From the NCBI GenBank assembly GCA_019358875.1, contig JAHHIF010000013.1, positions 1-64,000 of the forward strand: a DNA stretch of 64,000 nt. The letters are read 5' to 3'. Under the pieces are notes generated by a model. It was given only the letters and a program-made list of their open reading frames with translations, did no database searches and was not told the origin of the DNA. The DNA comes from Symplocastrum torsivum CPER-KK1. GTDB lineage: Bacteria; Cyanobacteriota; Cyanobacteriia; Cyanobacteriales; Coleofasciculaceae. Position 1 is the stretch's first letter; each line of letters starts with the position of its first letter. A program made the translations under genes and the position numbers. Shown in pieces: positions 63,852 to 64,000 of this stretch.

Positions 63852-63998
63852 CTAATACTCTTTCAAAATCTCCTGTACTTTACTAGCTAATTGCTGTCGA
63901 TATTGCTGCCAGGTTAGCTGTTCGGCTTTATGACGAGCCGCTTGTCCCATGTGAGCTAACTCTTCGGGATGAGTGTAGCACCACTCCAGTTTTTCCTT
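63852..63998 (-). CDS. C-terminus of a glycosyltransferase, open at right edge
   Basis: A minus-strand frame of 48 codons running in from the window edge to TAG at 63852-63854. It reads KEKLEWCYTHPEELAHMGQA, then ARHKAEQLTWQQYRQQ. The HPEELAxMGxAAR and WxxYR pattern is the usual C-terminal helix of GT4/GT1 glycosyltransferases. It would be the most upstream visible gene of the glycan cluster. The MITE begins 3 bp past its stop. Confidence 0.65.
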   Translation of the reverse strand, partial: KEKLEWCYTHPEELAHMGQAARHKAEQLTWQQYRQQLASKVQEILKEY

Positions 63999-64000
63999 AA

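Overview
The window is chromosomal DNA from a cyanobacterium, most likely a filamentous or otherwise large-genome one. The HIP1 palindrome GCGATCGC recurs throughout. Many genes are cyanobacterial or photosynthetic specialities: the NDH-1 maturation factor CRR6, DUF2949, DUF3318 and Npun_F0813-like proteins, pentapeptide repeats, large GAF/PAS signalling proteins and a probable cyanobacteriochrome. I cannot name the species from sequence alone.

Layout. 0-5.5 kb: a transposon end, a Uma2-type endonuclease, a histidine-kinase-like protein lacking its phospho-accepting His, murE, a glutaredoxin-like gene and cysH. 5.7-14.4 kb: tRNA-Arg(TCT), conserved cyanobacterial hypotheticals, a pentapeptide-repeat protein, cutA, a HAD hydrolase, nurA and xseB. 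14.6-20.8 kb: small genes, a decayed Ser/Thr kinase fragment, a FinO-like protein, an APC permease, a repeat-rich lipoprotein, and an sbcD-like gene overlapping its upstream partner. 21-24.8 kb: an AT-rich accessory island with a radical SAM gene divergent from tcmP, a small DNA-binding-type protein and two unknown small genes, ending in a Tn7/CAST-like transposon end 8 bp from tRNA-Val(TAC). 24.9-32 kb: DUF2227, mazG, a peptidoglycan-binding protein, an orphan 5-cytosine DNA methyltransferase, a MITE-like repeat, DUF3318, an LtrA-like protein and a tandem GNAT protein. 32-37 kb: a 1162-aa surface beta-helix protein and a glycerophosphodiesterase. 37-41.6 kb: a UGT-like glycosyltransferase with an SRPBCC partner, a broken hydrolase, crr6 and a GAF histidine kinase. 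42.2-45.2 kb: a large diguanylate cyclase carrying a DXCF-type cyanobacteriochrome GAF domain. 45-50 kb: secreted and DUF2267 proteins, an RppB-like sensor kinase without a visible response regulator, and an isoaspartyl peptidase. 50.6-51 kb: a truncated SRPBCC gene fused to a second Tn7/CAST-like end with 20-bp periodic repeats, 7 bp from tRNA-Arg(CCG). 51.5-55 kb: an anchored envelope protein, an M23 peptidase and a lipoprotein. 55-64 kb: a minus-strand glycan-biosynthesis cluster (five glycosyltransferases including one cut by the window edge, and four methyltransferases), with a 249-bp MITE 3 bp past the stop of the last gene.

How it fits together. Most of the window is ordinary cyanobacterial core and signalling DNA. 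The accessory signal sits at tRNA genes. Two of the three tRNAs have, just beyond their 3' ends, TnsB-site-like repeat arrays of the same family and in the same orientation, and no transposase gene is visible in the window. The radical SAM/TcmP pair and its small neighbours lie on the inner side of one of these ends and may be transposon cargo. The photosensory cyclase is the strongest single gene-level find.
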